Below are positions 1 through 7,009 of a stretch of 11,855 nt of DNA, in pieces. Position numbers and translations under genes: made by a program. A model generated the notes under the pieces. The model had not been told where the DNA came from. It saw only the letters and a list, made by a program, of their open reading frames with translations, and searched no databases. How positions within the stretch are numbered: the first letter of the stretch is position 1; each line of letters starts with the position of its first letter. This DNA is from DATLHO01 sp035539855 (GTDB lineage Bacteria > Bacteroidota > Ignavibacteria > OLB7), in assembly GCA_035539855.1 (NCBI GenBank), contig DATLHO010000176.1, positions 1 to 11,855 of the forward strand, given 5' to 3'.

Positions 1-690
1 CAGGGCGTGCTCGAGGCGATGCTCTCGCGCCTGGCGGGCGACCGCCCCGTCGCGGTGACCGGTGCGGGCAGGACGGACTCCGGCGTGCACGCCGCGGGAC
101 AGGTCGCGCATGCCGACATCACGACGACGCTCGACGACGCCTCGCTGCTGCATAAGCTCGGCCGGATGTCGCCTCCGGATCTCGCCGTGCTCGAGCTCGT
201 CAGCGCGCCGTCGGATTTCCACGCCCGCTACGGCGCATGGCGGCGCAGCTACCGCTACACCATCCTCACACGCCCCGATCCGTTCCGCGCGCGCTACGGC
301 TGGCTGATGGCATGGCCGATCGACATCGGACTGCTCGAGCGCGCCGCCAGCGAGCTGCTGGGACGGCACGACTTCACCGCCCTGTCGAAGCACAACCCGG
401 ACACGCCCGATCCCATCTGCGAGATCGTCTCGACCGGCTGGAGTGAGGAGCCGGGCGCGATAGTCTTCGACGTGACCGCCGATCGCTTTCTCTACGGTAT
501 GGTCCGCCAGCTCGTCGGCATCCAGCTCGATGTCGCGCGGGGCCGCCGCCCGATCGGGGAGATCGCTGCGACGATCGCTTCGCGCGATCGGGAGCAGGCC
601 TCACCGGCCGTTCCGGGTCGAGGTCTGTCGCTCGTCGCGGTCGGCTATCCCAACGATCCCTTCGGCACAGCAACCGATCGACACCGATAG
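1..690 (+). CDS. truA: tRNA pseudouridine(38-40) synthase TruA, 5'-truncated by the window edge
   Basis: TruA isomerises uridines 38-40 of the tRNA anticodon arm to pseudouridine in the cytoplasm. The reading frame is open from base 1, and its first residues (QGVLEAMLSRL) match the family segment that normally lies about 25-35 residues after the start, so the true start is upstream of the window. Counting from base 1, the GRTDSGVHA block carries the presumed catalytic aspartate at residue 26. It is followed by the FHARY and RSYRYTI segments, an HDFTALSK segment around residues 121-128, and RFLYGMVRQLVG at residues 162-173, all typical of TruA. The protein ends normally with GRGLSLVAVGYP and a TAG stop. 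pyrF follows after 73 bases on the same strand. Identity is confident; only the N-terminus is missing. Confidence 0.95.
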   Translation, partial: QGVLEAMLSRLAGDRPVAVTGAGRTDSGVHAAGQVAHADITTTLDDASLLHKLGRMSPPDLAVLELVSAPSDFHARYGAWRRSYRYTILTRPDPFRARYGWLMAWPIDIGLLERAASELLGRHDFTALSKHNPDTPDPICEIVSTGWSEEPGAIVFDVTADRFLYGMVRQLVGIQLDVARGRRPIGEIAATIASRDREQASPAVPGRGLSLVAVGYPNDPFGTATDRHR

Positions 691-733
691 ACCGGCCACG
701 CGACGTTCATCGTCCCGGATCCAATCGCTAAAT

Positions 734-761
734 TCCCCGAACCGTCACATTTCATCGGGGA
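734..761 (+). promoter_or_regulatory. Hairpin covering the pyrF ribosome-binding region
   Basis: TCCCCGA (734-740) is exactly complementary to TCGGGGA (755-761), giving a 7-bp stem with a 14-base loop. The 3' arm contains the only purine-rich tract (GGGG, 757-760) in front of ATG 764, so forming this stem would hide the ribosome-binding site. A weak promoter-like pair lies just upstream: TTCATC (706-711), 17 bases, TAAATT (729-734). A transcript starting near 741 would lack the 5' arm, while one starting at or before 734 would carry it. The stem is seen directly; a regulatory role is inference. Confidence 0.35.
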
Positions 762-763
762 CC

Positions 764-1582
764 ATGAGCGCGACCACCTTTGCCCAACGCTACCAGTCGA
801 TCTTCGAGCGCACCGCGACGCGCCTGTGCATCGGCCTCGACACCGACGAGCGGACGCTCCCGGCATCCGTGCGCGGAGCAGCGAATCCCATCCTCGAGTT
901 CAACTCGAGGATCATCGACGCAACGAGTGACCTGTGCTGCGCCTACAAGCCGAACCTCGCGTTCTACGAGAGCTCCGGCCGCGCCGGACTCGAGGCGCTC
1001 GAGGGGACGCTCGCGAGGATTCCGGAGGGCGTCATCCGCATCGGCGACGCCAAGCGCGGCGACATCGGCAACACCGCCGAGCGCTACGCCGTCGCCACGC
1101 TCGAGACCCTGGCGTTCGACGCGGTCACGGTCAACCCGTACATGGGCACCGACACGCTCGAGCCGTACTTCGCCTTCGACGGCGTCTGCGTCTTCGTCCT
1201 GGCGCTGACCTCGAACCCCGGCTCCAACGAGTTCCAGCGACAGCTCGTCGACGGCCTGCCGCTGTACCGGCGAGTCATCGATGCCTGCGTCGATCGCTTC
1301 GGCGACACCGGCAAGCTCGGGTTCGTCGTCGGCGCGACGCATCCCGATGAGCTGGCCGCGGTTCGCCAGCATGTCGGCCCGTCGATCCCGCTGTTGATCC
1401 CCGGTCTCGGCGCCCAGGGAGGCGACGCCGAGCGCAACGTGCGCGCGAACGACGGCGGCATCGCCTTCTTCAACGTCTCGCGCGGCATTGCCGGCGCAGG
1501 TTCCGGCGAGGACTTCGCCGAGCAGGCGCGAAGGGCCGCGAAGGGCTTCGTCGAGGCCCTGTCGGAGAAGCAGACGGTCTGA
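764..1582 (+). CDS. pyrF: Orotidine 5'-phosphate decarboxylase, long subfamily (PyrF)
   Basis: PyrF decarboxylates OMP to UMP, the last step of de novo pyrimidine synthesis, as a cytoplasmic TIM barrel. At 272 residues it fits the longer subfamily rather than the ~230-residue E. coli type. Visible motifs in order: GLDTD (24-28), AYKPNLAFYE (60-69), the active-site DAKRGDIGNTA (95-105, catalytic Lys97 and Asp100), VNPYMGTDTLEPY (123-135), LALTSNPGS (146-154), GFVVGATHPDEL (186-197), the phosphate-binding LIPGLGAQGGD (211-221) and FNVSRGI (236-242). The frame is open further upstream to 530, but that part overlaps truA and lacks family similarity. ATG 764 sits next to a GGGG tract (757-760), and residue 2 onward matches the family. 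The possible ribosome-binding GGGG is one arm of a hairpin listed separately. Confidence 0.96.
   Translation: MSATTFAQRYQSIFERTATRLCIGLDTDERTLPASVRGAANPILEFNSRIIDATSDLCCAYKPNLAFYESSGRAGLEALEGTLARIPEGVIRIGDAKRGDIGNTAERYAVATLETLAFDAVTVNPYMGTDTLEPYFAFDGVCVFVLALTSNPGSNEFQRQLVDGLPLYRRVIDACVDRFGDTGKLGFVVGATHPDELAAVRQHVGPSIPLLIPGLGAQGGDAERNVRANDGGIAFFNVSRGIAGAGSGEDFAEQARRAAKGFVEALSEKQTV
890..912. repeat. Perfect 11-bp inverted repeat inside pyrF
   Basis: ATCCTCGAGTT (890-900) and AACTCGAGGAT (902-912) are exact reverse complements around a single C. In RNA this would form a 10-bp stem with a three-base loop within the codons for PILEFNSRI. Each arm contains CTCGAG, itself a palindrome and frequent in this G+C-rich genome because of Leu-Glu and Ser-Arg codon choices. 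Chance from codon usage is therefore a realistic explanation. Confidence 0.6.
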
Positions 1583-1685
1583 GCTTCTCGACCGGCTCGT
1601 CCCACCGATTCACACGCGGACCCAGGCGCACGGGAGAGCGCGTGGCCGCCACCGTTCCATCGCGCGTCGGGCATGGCGCAGACCG

Positions 1686-1702
1686 CGGAGCCATGTGCTC
1701 CG
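1686..1702 (+). promoter_or_regulatory. Hairpin abutting the DUF2851 Shine-Dalgarno site
   Basis: CGGAGC (1686-1691) pairs perfectly with GCTCCG (1697-1702) around the loop CATGT. The last base of the stem is the first G of the GGAGG ribosome-binding site. CTCCGGAG (1698-1705) is a competing palindrome that would cover most of that site. The loop also holds an out-of-frame ATG at 1693. Six-base stems are not rare at this G+C level, so function is unproven. Confidence 0.25.
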
Positions 1703-1708
1703 GAGGTG
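1702..1708 (+). promoter_or_regulatory. Strong Shine-Dalgarno site fixing the DUF2851 start
   Basis: GGAGGTG at 1702-1708 is a near-perfect anti-16S match, with six bases between GGAGG and ATG 1713. It is the best ribosome-binding site in the window. It decides the start of the DUF2851 gene against the longer open frame that begins at 1488 inside pyrF. Confidence 0.8.
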
Positions 1709-1712
1709 TCGC

Positions 1713-3041
1713 ATGGTCGAACGCGAAGACGCCCGCGGGCGGTCCGATGGCTGTGGTCTGGAGGCGAGGCTCTATGCGCTGTGGGAGCGCTGCGCGACGA
1801 CCGGAGCGCGCACGACGACGCTCGACGGACGCGACGTCATCGTACTGTCGCGAGGCGTGCGCAACGACGGACCCGGTCCCGATTACCTCGGCGCGGTCCT
1901 CGTCGTCGCCGGGAAGCTGCACGTCGGTGCGGTCGAGATGCATCGCGAGGAGTCCGACTGGTTCGTGCACGGACACGATCGTGACTCCGCCTACGAAGCC
2001 GTGGTCCTTCACGTGCTCGGCGTCGCGCCGCGGCGTCAGGCGCTCGCGGTGCCGACGGTCGTCGCCTCGGCTCTCGAGTCCGCTTCGAGCGAGGGGACGA
2101 GGCCGGGGCTCGTGTCGTCAGGCACACGGAGCCAGCATTCCGGCACGCCGTCGGGACCTCCCGAGATCTCGGCCTCGCTGCTTGCCGAAGCGGCGTGGGC
2201 CCGGCTGCTGCGACGCGTCACCGAGATCACGAGAGCGGAGCGAGCACAGTCACTCGAGGCGCGGCTGCGGAGCGCGTTCGTCCTGCGACTGTTCGACTGT
2301 CTCGGCTATTCAGCCAACCGTTCCGCGATGCGAACGCTTGCCGCGCGCATCGTCGACGACGGGGATCTCGACCTGAGCGGCGCGCCGGCCGGCTTCGACG
2401 CGTTCGCGGCGCGACTGTTCGGACTGGCCGGGAGCGACGAGCGCACGGTTCGCGCGCTCGGCGCCGGGTTCATGAGCGACGCGCGCCTCGATCGCATACT
2501 GAGGGCACGACCGGGCCCGATCCCCGGGCTTCGATGGACGCACGCGACGCGGCCGGCCAACGCGCCGGAGCGCCGGCTCTGGGCAGCGGCGCGGCTGCTT
2601 GCGGAGATCACCAGCGCCCGCCGGCTCGAGCGGCTGCTCGAGCGACTGGCGGCCGGAGCACCGTGGCACCGACTCGAGCTCGAACTGGTCGTGCGCCTCG
2701 GCAGCGAGTCGTTCATCGGGCGCTCGCGAGCCGCGGAGATCGTGATGAACGCGCTCGTACCGGTGGCACTCGCCGCCGGTGTCGAGCGCGGCTCCGTCAC
2801 GTTGATCGAGCGCGCGTGCCGGCTCTATCGCAACGCGCCGGCACAGCAGAGCAATCGCACGATTCGCCAGGTCGAACGCCGATATCTCGGCGGCCGGGTG
2901 CTCACCGGGGGATTCTGGCAGCAGGGTGCGATCGAGCATTTCCAGCGTTACCTTTCACCGGACCGTAGCGGGCTTCGATTCCTCTCCGAAACGAGAAGGA
3001 TCTACCGTCGCTCACCGGGAACCGACGACATCGAGTTCTGA
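1713..3041 (+). CDS. DUF2851 family protein
   Basis: A 442-residue protein of unknown function. The N-terminal third carries the diagnostic conserved block of the DUF2851 family: an SRGVRNDGPGPDYLGA segment (about 46-61), then VGAVEMHREESDW (71-83), HGHDRD (86-91) and YEAVVLHVL (94-102). The rest is arginine- and leucine-rich and probably helical. It ends with YLGGRVLTGGFWQQG and a hydrophilic tail. No signal peptide or membrane segment is visible, so it is probably cytoplasmic. The start is ATG 1713 behind GGAGGTG. The upstream extension to 1488 overlaps pyrF and looks like out-of-frame translation. Pro56-Asp57 and Glu75-x-His77 are spaced like the PD-(D/E)xK nuclease signature, with His in place of Lys; this is my inference, not an established function. 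The 29-base gap to the M32 gene suggests co-transcription. Confidence 0.82.
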   Translation: MVEREDARGRSDGCGLEARLYALWERCATTGARTTTLDGRDVIVLSRGVRNDGPGPDYLGAVLVVAGKLHVGAVEMHREESDWFVHGHDRDSAYEAVVLHVLGVAPRRQALAVPTVVASALESASSEGTRPGLVSSGTRSQHSGTPSGPPEISASLLAEAAWARLLRRVTEITRAERAQSLEARLRSAFVLRLFDCLGYSANRSAMRTLAARIVDDGDLDLSGAPAGFDAFAARLFGLAGSDERTVRALGAGFMSDARLDRILRARPGPIPGLRWTHATRPANAPERRLWAAARLLAEITSARRLERLLERLAAGAPWHRLELELVVRLGSESFIGRSRAAEIVMNALVPVALAAGVERGSVTLIERACRLYRNAPAQQSNRTIRQVERRYLGGRVLTGGFWQQGAIEHFQRYLSPDRSGLRFLSETRRIYRRSPGTDDIEF

Positions 3042-3070
3042 ATACCGCACTTCGAAATCCGCATTCAGCA

Positions 3071-4582
3071 ATGGCAACGCCCGTACCGTTCGACAGCTTT
3101 CTCGAGACCTATCGCACGATGGCCGACCTGTCGGCCGCATCGGCTGCGCTGCACTGGGATCAGGAGACGCACATGCCGCCCCGGGCCGCCTCCGGCCGTG
3201 CCGAGCAGATCGCGACGGTCGATTCGCTCGTGCACCGCATGGCGACCTCGACCGAGTACGCGACGGTGCTGACCGAGCTCGAGGGGATGCTCGGCAACGG
3301 CGCGCTCGAGACGTGGCAGAAGCGCGCGGTCAAGGAGGCCGTCCGCGCGCAGCGTCGCGCCGCGAAACTGCCCGAGGAGTTCGTCCACGAGCTCTCCAAG
3401 ACGCAGTCGCTGAGCCAGCATGCGTGGAAGCAGGCGCGCGAGGCGGCCGACTTCTCGATGTTCGCCGACACGCTCGCGAAACTCGTCGAGCTCAAGCGGC
3501 GCGAGGCGGCGTATCTCGGCGAGGGATGCGAGAATCTCTACGACGCGTTGATCGACGACTTCGAGCCGGGCATGACGGTTGCACAACTGCGTCCGGTGTT
3601 CGAGCGGTTGAAGTCGGGCACGCGCCTGCTGCTCGACCGCGTTCGCGATGCCGGCGCGAAGCCCGACAAGTCGTTCTGGCTCAGCCGCTTCGAGGCGGAG
3701 CGCCAGCTCGCGTTCGCCACGAATCTCGTCGGACAGCTCGGCTTCAGCTTCGAGTCCGGCAGGGTCGATCTTTCGACGCATCCGTTCTGCACGTCGTTCG
3801 GCGTCGACGACGTCCGGCTGACGACGCGCATCCGCGAGAACGAGCCGGCCGCGTGCATCTTCGGGCTCATCCACGAGGCGGGCCACGGGATGTACGAGCA
3901 GGGCTTCGATCGCGCCTACGTGCGCACGCCCGTCGGGCAGGCGATCTCGATGGGCATCCACGAGTCGCAGTCGCTGTTCTGGGAGAACATGATCGGTCGC
4001 GGCGAGCCGTTCTGGAACTGGGCGTTCCCGCGCCTGGCCGAGGCCTTCCCCGAGAACATGCGCGGCCGCTCGCCGCGCGACATGTACCGCGCGGTCAACG
4101 TGATGGAGCCGAGCTTCATCCGCGTCGAGGCCGACGAGCTGACGTACAACCTTCACATCGTCATGCGCTTCGAGATCGAGGAGGCGCTGATCAACGGAAC
4201 GATGGAGGCGTCGGAGATCCCGGTGGAGTGGAACAAGCGGATGGAGCAGTATCTGGGCGTGGTGCCGCCGAACGACGCGCTCGGCGCGCTGCAGGACGTG
4301 CACTGGTCGTTCGGCCTCTTCGGCTACTTTCCGAGCTACACCCTGGGCAAGCTCTACGCGGCGATGTTCCATAACCAGATGGCGCGCGAGATCCCCGATC
4401 TCGACGGCGTCATCGCCCGGGGCGAGTTCGCGGTCGTGCTGTCGTGGCTGCGCGAAAAGATCCACCGGTGGGGGCGTCTCAAGAGCGCGGACGAGCTGGT
4501 GCGGGATGTCTGCGGCCGTCCATTGACCGAGACGGACTTCCTCGAATACATTTCCCGGAAGATTGATTCGGTCTATCGATAG
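3071..4582 (+). CDS. M32 family metallocarboxypeptidase (carboxypeptidase Taq type)
   Basis: A zinc carboxypeptidase that removes C-terminal residues from peptides. Its 503 residues match the usual ~500 of family M32. All five hallmark motifs of the family are present in order: HPF (in STHPFCTSFG), DxRxT (DVRLT), the zinc-binding HEAGH at 268-272 with catalytic Glu269, HESQ with the third zinc ligand Glu298, and an IRVEADEL segment. The 26-residue spacing from His272 to Glu298 matches characterised members. There is no signal peptide, so it is probably cytoplasmic, recycling peptides. ATG 3071 begins the family-typical N-terminus, which continues into ALHWDQETHMPP. No convincing Shine-Dalgarno sequence precedes it, so its translation may depend on the DUF2851 gene 29 bases upstream. 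I give no symbol because naming varies. Confidence 0.95.
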   Translation: MATPVPFDSFLETYRTMADLSAASAALHWDQETHMPPRAASGRAEQIATVDSLVHRMATSTEYATVLTELEGMLGNGALETWQKRAVKEAVRAQRRAAKLPEEFVHELSKTQSLSQHAWKQAREAADFSMFADTLAKLVELKRREAAYLGEGCENLYDALIDDFEPGMTVAQLRPVFERLKSGTRLLLDRVRDAGAKPDKSFWLSRFEAERQLAFATNLVGQLGFSFESGRVDLSTHPFCTSFGVDDVRLTTRIRENEPAACIFGLIHEAGHGMYEQGFDRAYVRTPVGQAISMGIHESQSLFWENMIGRGEPFWNWAFPRLAEAFPENMRGRSPRDMYRAVNVMEPSFIRVEADELTYNLHIVMRFEIEEALINGTMEASEIPVEWNKRMEQYLGVVPPNDALGALQDVHWSFGLFGYFPSYTLGKLYAAMFHNQMAREIPDLDGVIARGEFAVVLSWLREKIHRWGRLKSADELVRDVCGRPLTETDFLEYISRKIDSVYR

Positions 4583-4595
4583 GCGCCCGTGGCGC
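4583..4595 (+). other. Small GC hairpin just after the M32 stop
   Basis: GCGCC (4583-4587) pairs with GGCGC (4591-4595) around CGT, directly after the TAG stop at 4580-4582. No T-run follows, so it is not a standard intrinsic terminator. It may only modestly shape the 3' end or the rel leader. The remaining leader to 4654 has no further gene. Confidence 0.25.
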
Positions 4596-4637
4596 AATCG
4601 TGGTAGCTGTGGCGGGCAGAGTGTCCGGCCCGGGCTC

Positions 4638-4654
4638 ACCAGTTCGAACGTGGT
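4638..4654. promoter_or_regulatory. Inverted repeat immediately before the rel start codon
   Basis: The 8-base palindrome GTTCGAAC (4642-4649) is flanked by ACCA (4638-4641) and, after one extra G, TGGT (4651-4654). The result is an almost perfect 12-bp dyad ending at the base before the TTG start. It could be an operator, an RNA stem at the start site, or chance. Nothing in the window identifies a binding protein. Confidence 0.3.
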
Positions 4655-7009
4655 TTGAAGAAAACGAAGAAAATACCGACCGACGAGGGATCGCATCCCG
4701 GGGTCAGTGAGCCCCCCCACAACGGCAATGGAATCGGCAGCGAGCCGCCGTCGCCCGCGAAGATCGTCACCGAGGTCGAGCAGGTGCTCGATCCTCAGCG
4801 CCTGGAGCACGACCTCAACGTGCTCCTGGAGTCGTGCGAGAAGAACATCAAGTCGTTCGATCGCTCGCTGATCACGCGGGCGTTCCATCTCTGCGTCGAC
4901 GCACACAAGCGCACCATCCGCGCCTCCGGCGAGCCGTACTACACGCATCCGTTCGCGGTCGCGCTCATCCTGGCGCGCGAGCTCGTGCTCGACGACGTCT
5001 CGATCGCCGCCGCGCTGCTTCACGACGTCGTCGAGGACACCGAGTTCACGCTCGAGGACATCCGCGCCGAGTTCGGTCCGACCGTCGCCGAGATCGTCGA
5101 CGGCGTCACGAAGATCAGCGGCGTGTTCAACAGCCACGTCGTGACCCAGGCCGCGAGCTATCGCAAGCTGCTGCTGTCGATGGTCAACGACGTCCGCGTG
5201 ATCCTCGTCAAGTTCGCCGACCGCCTGCATAACCTCCGCACGCTCGAGTTCCTTCCGCCGCACAAGCAGCAGCGCATGGCGCGAGAGACGCTCGACATCT
5301 ACGCGCCGTTCGCGCACCGCTTCGGACTCGGCAACGTCAAGTGGGAGCTCGAGGATCTCTCGTTCAAGTACCTCAACCCCGAGGCGTACAACCGGCTGAA
5401 GACCGCGCTGAACACCAAGCGCAAGTCGCGCGAGGAGTACATCGAGCGCACGATCGGTCCGCTGCGCGAGCGGCTCGAGGCCGAGGGGATGCACTTCGAC
5501 ATCTACGGCCGCGCCAAGCACCTGTACTCGATCTACAACAAGATGCGGGTGCAGAACAAATCGCTCGACGAGATCCACGACCTCGTCGCGATCCGCATCA
5601 TCCTCGACACCGAGAATCCGAACGAGTGCTTCACGGTCTACGGCATCGTCAGCGAGATCTATACGCCCGTGCCGGAGCAGTTCAAGAACTACATCTCGGT
5701 CCCGAAGAAGAACGGTTACCAGTCGATTCACACCACGATCATCGGTCCGGACGGACGGCAGGTCGAGGTCCAGATCCGCACGCGCAAGATGCACGAGGTC
5801 GCCGAGCGAGGCATCGCCGCGCACTTCGTGTACAAGGAGGCGACGCTCAATCCGACGGTCGTCAACGAGGACAAGCAGCTCGAGGAGTGGGCCAACTGGA
5901 TCCGCGACATCTTCGAGCGCGCAACCGACGAGAGCGCCTCGCAGGAGGTGCTCGAGAGCTTCCGTCTCAATCTCTTCCAGGACGAGATCTACGTCTTCAC
6001 GCCGAAGGGCGATCTGAGGATTCTGCCGAAGGGCGCGACGCCGATCGACTTCGCCTACGACATCCATTCGGAGGTCGGCTACCACTGCATCGGCGCGAAG
6101 GTCAACGGCAGGATCGTCCCGCTCGACACGCAGTTGAAGTCCGGCGACCAGGTCGAGATCCTCAGCTCGAAGAACCAGACGCCGAGCGCGGACTGGGAGA
6201 AGATCGCCGTCACGCACAAGGCGCGCTCGGGCATCCGTCGCTGGCTCAACGACCAGCGGCGCAAGCACGTGCAGCAGGGACGGGAGCTGTGGGACAAGCG
6301 GGCGAAGAAGGAGAAGGTGCACATCAACGACGACGAGCTCGAGCGCCTGTCGCACACGTTGAAGTACGAGAGCCGGGGGGATTTCTTCTCGGACATCGGC
6401 TCCGGCAAGCTCACGCCCGACGACGCGATGGGGATGATCCTCGAGCGTCTGAAGCAACCGAGCGGTCCGCGCGACGACGTGACCAGCCTCAACGGTCAGT
6501 TGCTCTACGACCGGTTCGTGCGCGAGGCGCGCACGACGGCCGAGGGCGTGATGATCGACGGCTCGGTCAGCGGCGTCAAGTACAACTACGCGAAGTGCTG
6601 CAACCCGATTCCCGGTGACCAGGTGATCGGCGTCGTCAAGACCGGCCGCGGCGTGACGATCCATCGATCGACCTGCCGCAACGCGCTGACGATGATGCAG
6701 GAGCCGGAGTCGCGCAATCGCACGCTCGACGTGAGCTGGGGAAGCGGCGCCGGGCACGACTTCATGGCGGCGATCAGGGTCAGCGGCGAGGATCGTCCGG
6801 GCATGCTCAACGACCTGACGCACGCGATCCTGTCGTATCAGAACACGAACATGCGGAGCGTCAACATCGAATCGCAGGATTCGATGTTCGAGGGCGTGAT
6901 CACGGTGATGGTGAAGAACATCGAGCACCTGAGCCGTCTCATCGATCGACTGCGCAAGGTCCGCAACGTGCGCGATGTCGAGCGCTTCGAACAACTCTCG
7001 GCGGAGTGA
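4655..7009 (+). CDS. rel: Bifunctional (p)ppGpp synthetase/hydrolase (long RelA/SpoT homologue)
   Basis: This enzyme makes and degrades the alarmone (p)ppGpp in the stringent response. At 784 residues it is a full-length long RSH protein. Domains in order: a polar N-terminal tail (1-45); an HD hydrolase (about 65-215) with HDVVED at 123-128, so the hydrolase site looks intact; a synthetase (about 260-400) with GYQSIHT (354-360) and VEVQIRT/GIAAHFVYK; TGS (about 430-500); a zinc-finger-like region with Cys648-Cys649 and an HxxxC; and a C-terminal ACT domain (about 705-780). The RxKD position reads QFKN (342-345), neither the bifunctional RFKD nor the RelA-type EFDD. The assigned start is TTG 4655, the first start codon after an in-frame TAG at 4604, and it has no Shine-Dalgarno sequence. 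GTG 4784, with GAGG at 4772-4775, is a real alternative that keeps all domains. Confidence 0.94.
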   Translation: MKKTKKIPTDEGSHPGVSEPPHNGNGIGSEPPSPAKIVTEVEQVLDPQRLEHDLNVLLESCEKNIKSFDRSLITRAFHLCVDAHKRTIRASGEPYYTHPFAVALILARELVLDDVSIAAALLHDVVEDTEFTLEDIRAEFGPTVAEIVDGVTKISGVFNSHVVTQAASYRKLLLSMVNDVRVILVKFADRLHNLRTLEFLPPHKQQRMARETLDIYAPFAHRFGLGNVKWELEDLSFKYLNPEAYNRLKTALNTKRKSREEYIERTIGPLRERLEAEGMHFDIYGRAKHLYSIYNKMRVQNKSLDEIHDLVAIRIILDTENPNECFTVYGIVSEIYTPVPEQFKNYISVPKKNGYQSIHTTIIGPDGRQVEVQIRTRKMHEVAERGIAAHFVYKEATLNPTVVNEDKQLEEWANWIRDIFERATDESASQEVLESFRLNLFQDEIYVFTPKGDLRILPKGATPIDFAYDIHSEVGYHCIGAKVNGRIVPLDTQLKSGDQVEILSSKNQTPSADWEKIAVTHKARSGIRRWLNDQRRKHVQQGRELWDKRAKKEKVHINDDELERLSHTLKYESRGDFFSDIGSGKLTPDDAMGMILERLKQPSGPRDDVTSLNGQLLYDRFVREARTTAEGVMIDGSVSGVKYNYAKCCNPIPGDQVIGVVKTGRGVTIHRSTCRNALTMMQEPESRNRTLDVSWGSGAGHDFMAAIRVSGEDRPGMLNDLTHAILSYQNTNMRSVNIESQDSMFEGVITVMVKNIEHLSRLIDRLRKVRNVRDVERFEQLSAE

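Noticed and set aside
530..763. N-terminal extension of the pyrF frame into truA
   Set aside because: The extra 78 residues are arginine/serine-rich out-of-frame translation of truA and its 3' gap. PyrF similarity begins right after ATG 764.
1488..1712. N-terminal extension of the DUF2851 frame into pyrF
   Set aside because: It overlaps the conserved end of pyrF and lacks family similarity, whereas ATG 1713 has a near-ideal Shine-Dalgarno site.
4583..4595. Intrinsic terminator between the M32 gene and rel
   Set aside because: The 5-bp GC stem is followed by AATCGTGG, not a T-run, and rel lies close downstream on the same strand.
4583..4662. A tRNA-like sequence in the rel leader (D-arm-like TGGCGCAAT...GGTAGC and T-loop-like TTCGAAC)
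   Set aside because: The cloverleaf fails. The GCGCCCG 5' end has no partner after the T-arm-like part, the D stem pairs only halfway, position 33 of the would-be anticodon loop is A rather than T, and the 53-61 pair is G-G. At best it is a decayed relic; more likely it is chance.
3065..6994. A 1309-codon open frame on the minus strand, opposite the M32 and rel genes
   Set aside because: It runs antisense to two unmistakable genes, spans their boundary, is dominated by Arg/Val/Leu/Asp/Glu, and has no recognisable motif. Long antisense frames are a normal by-product of G+C-rich third codon positions.
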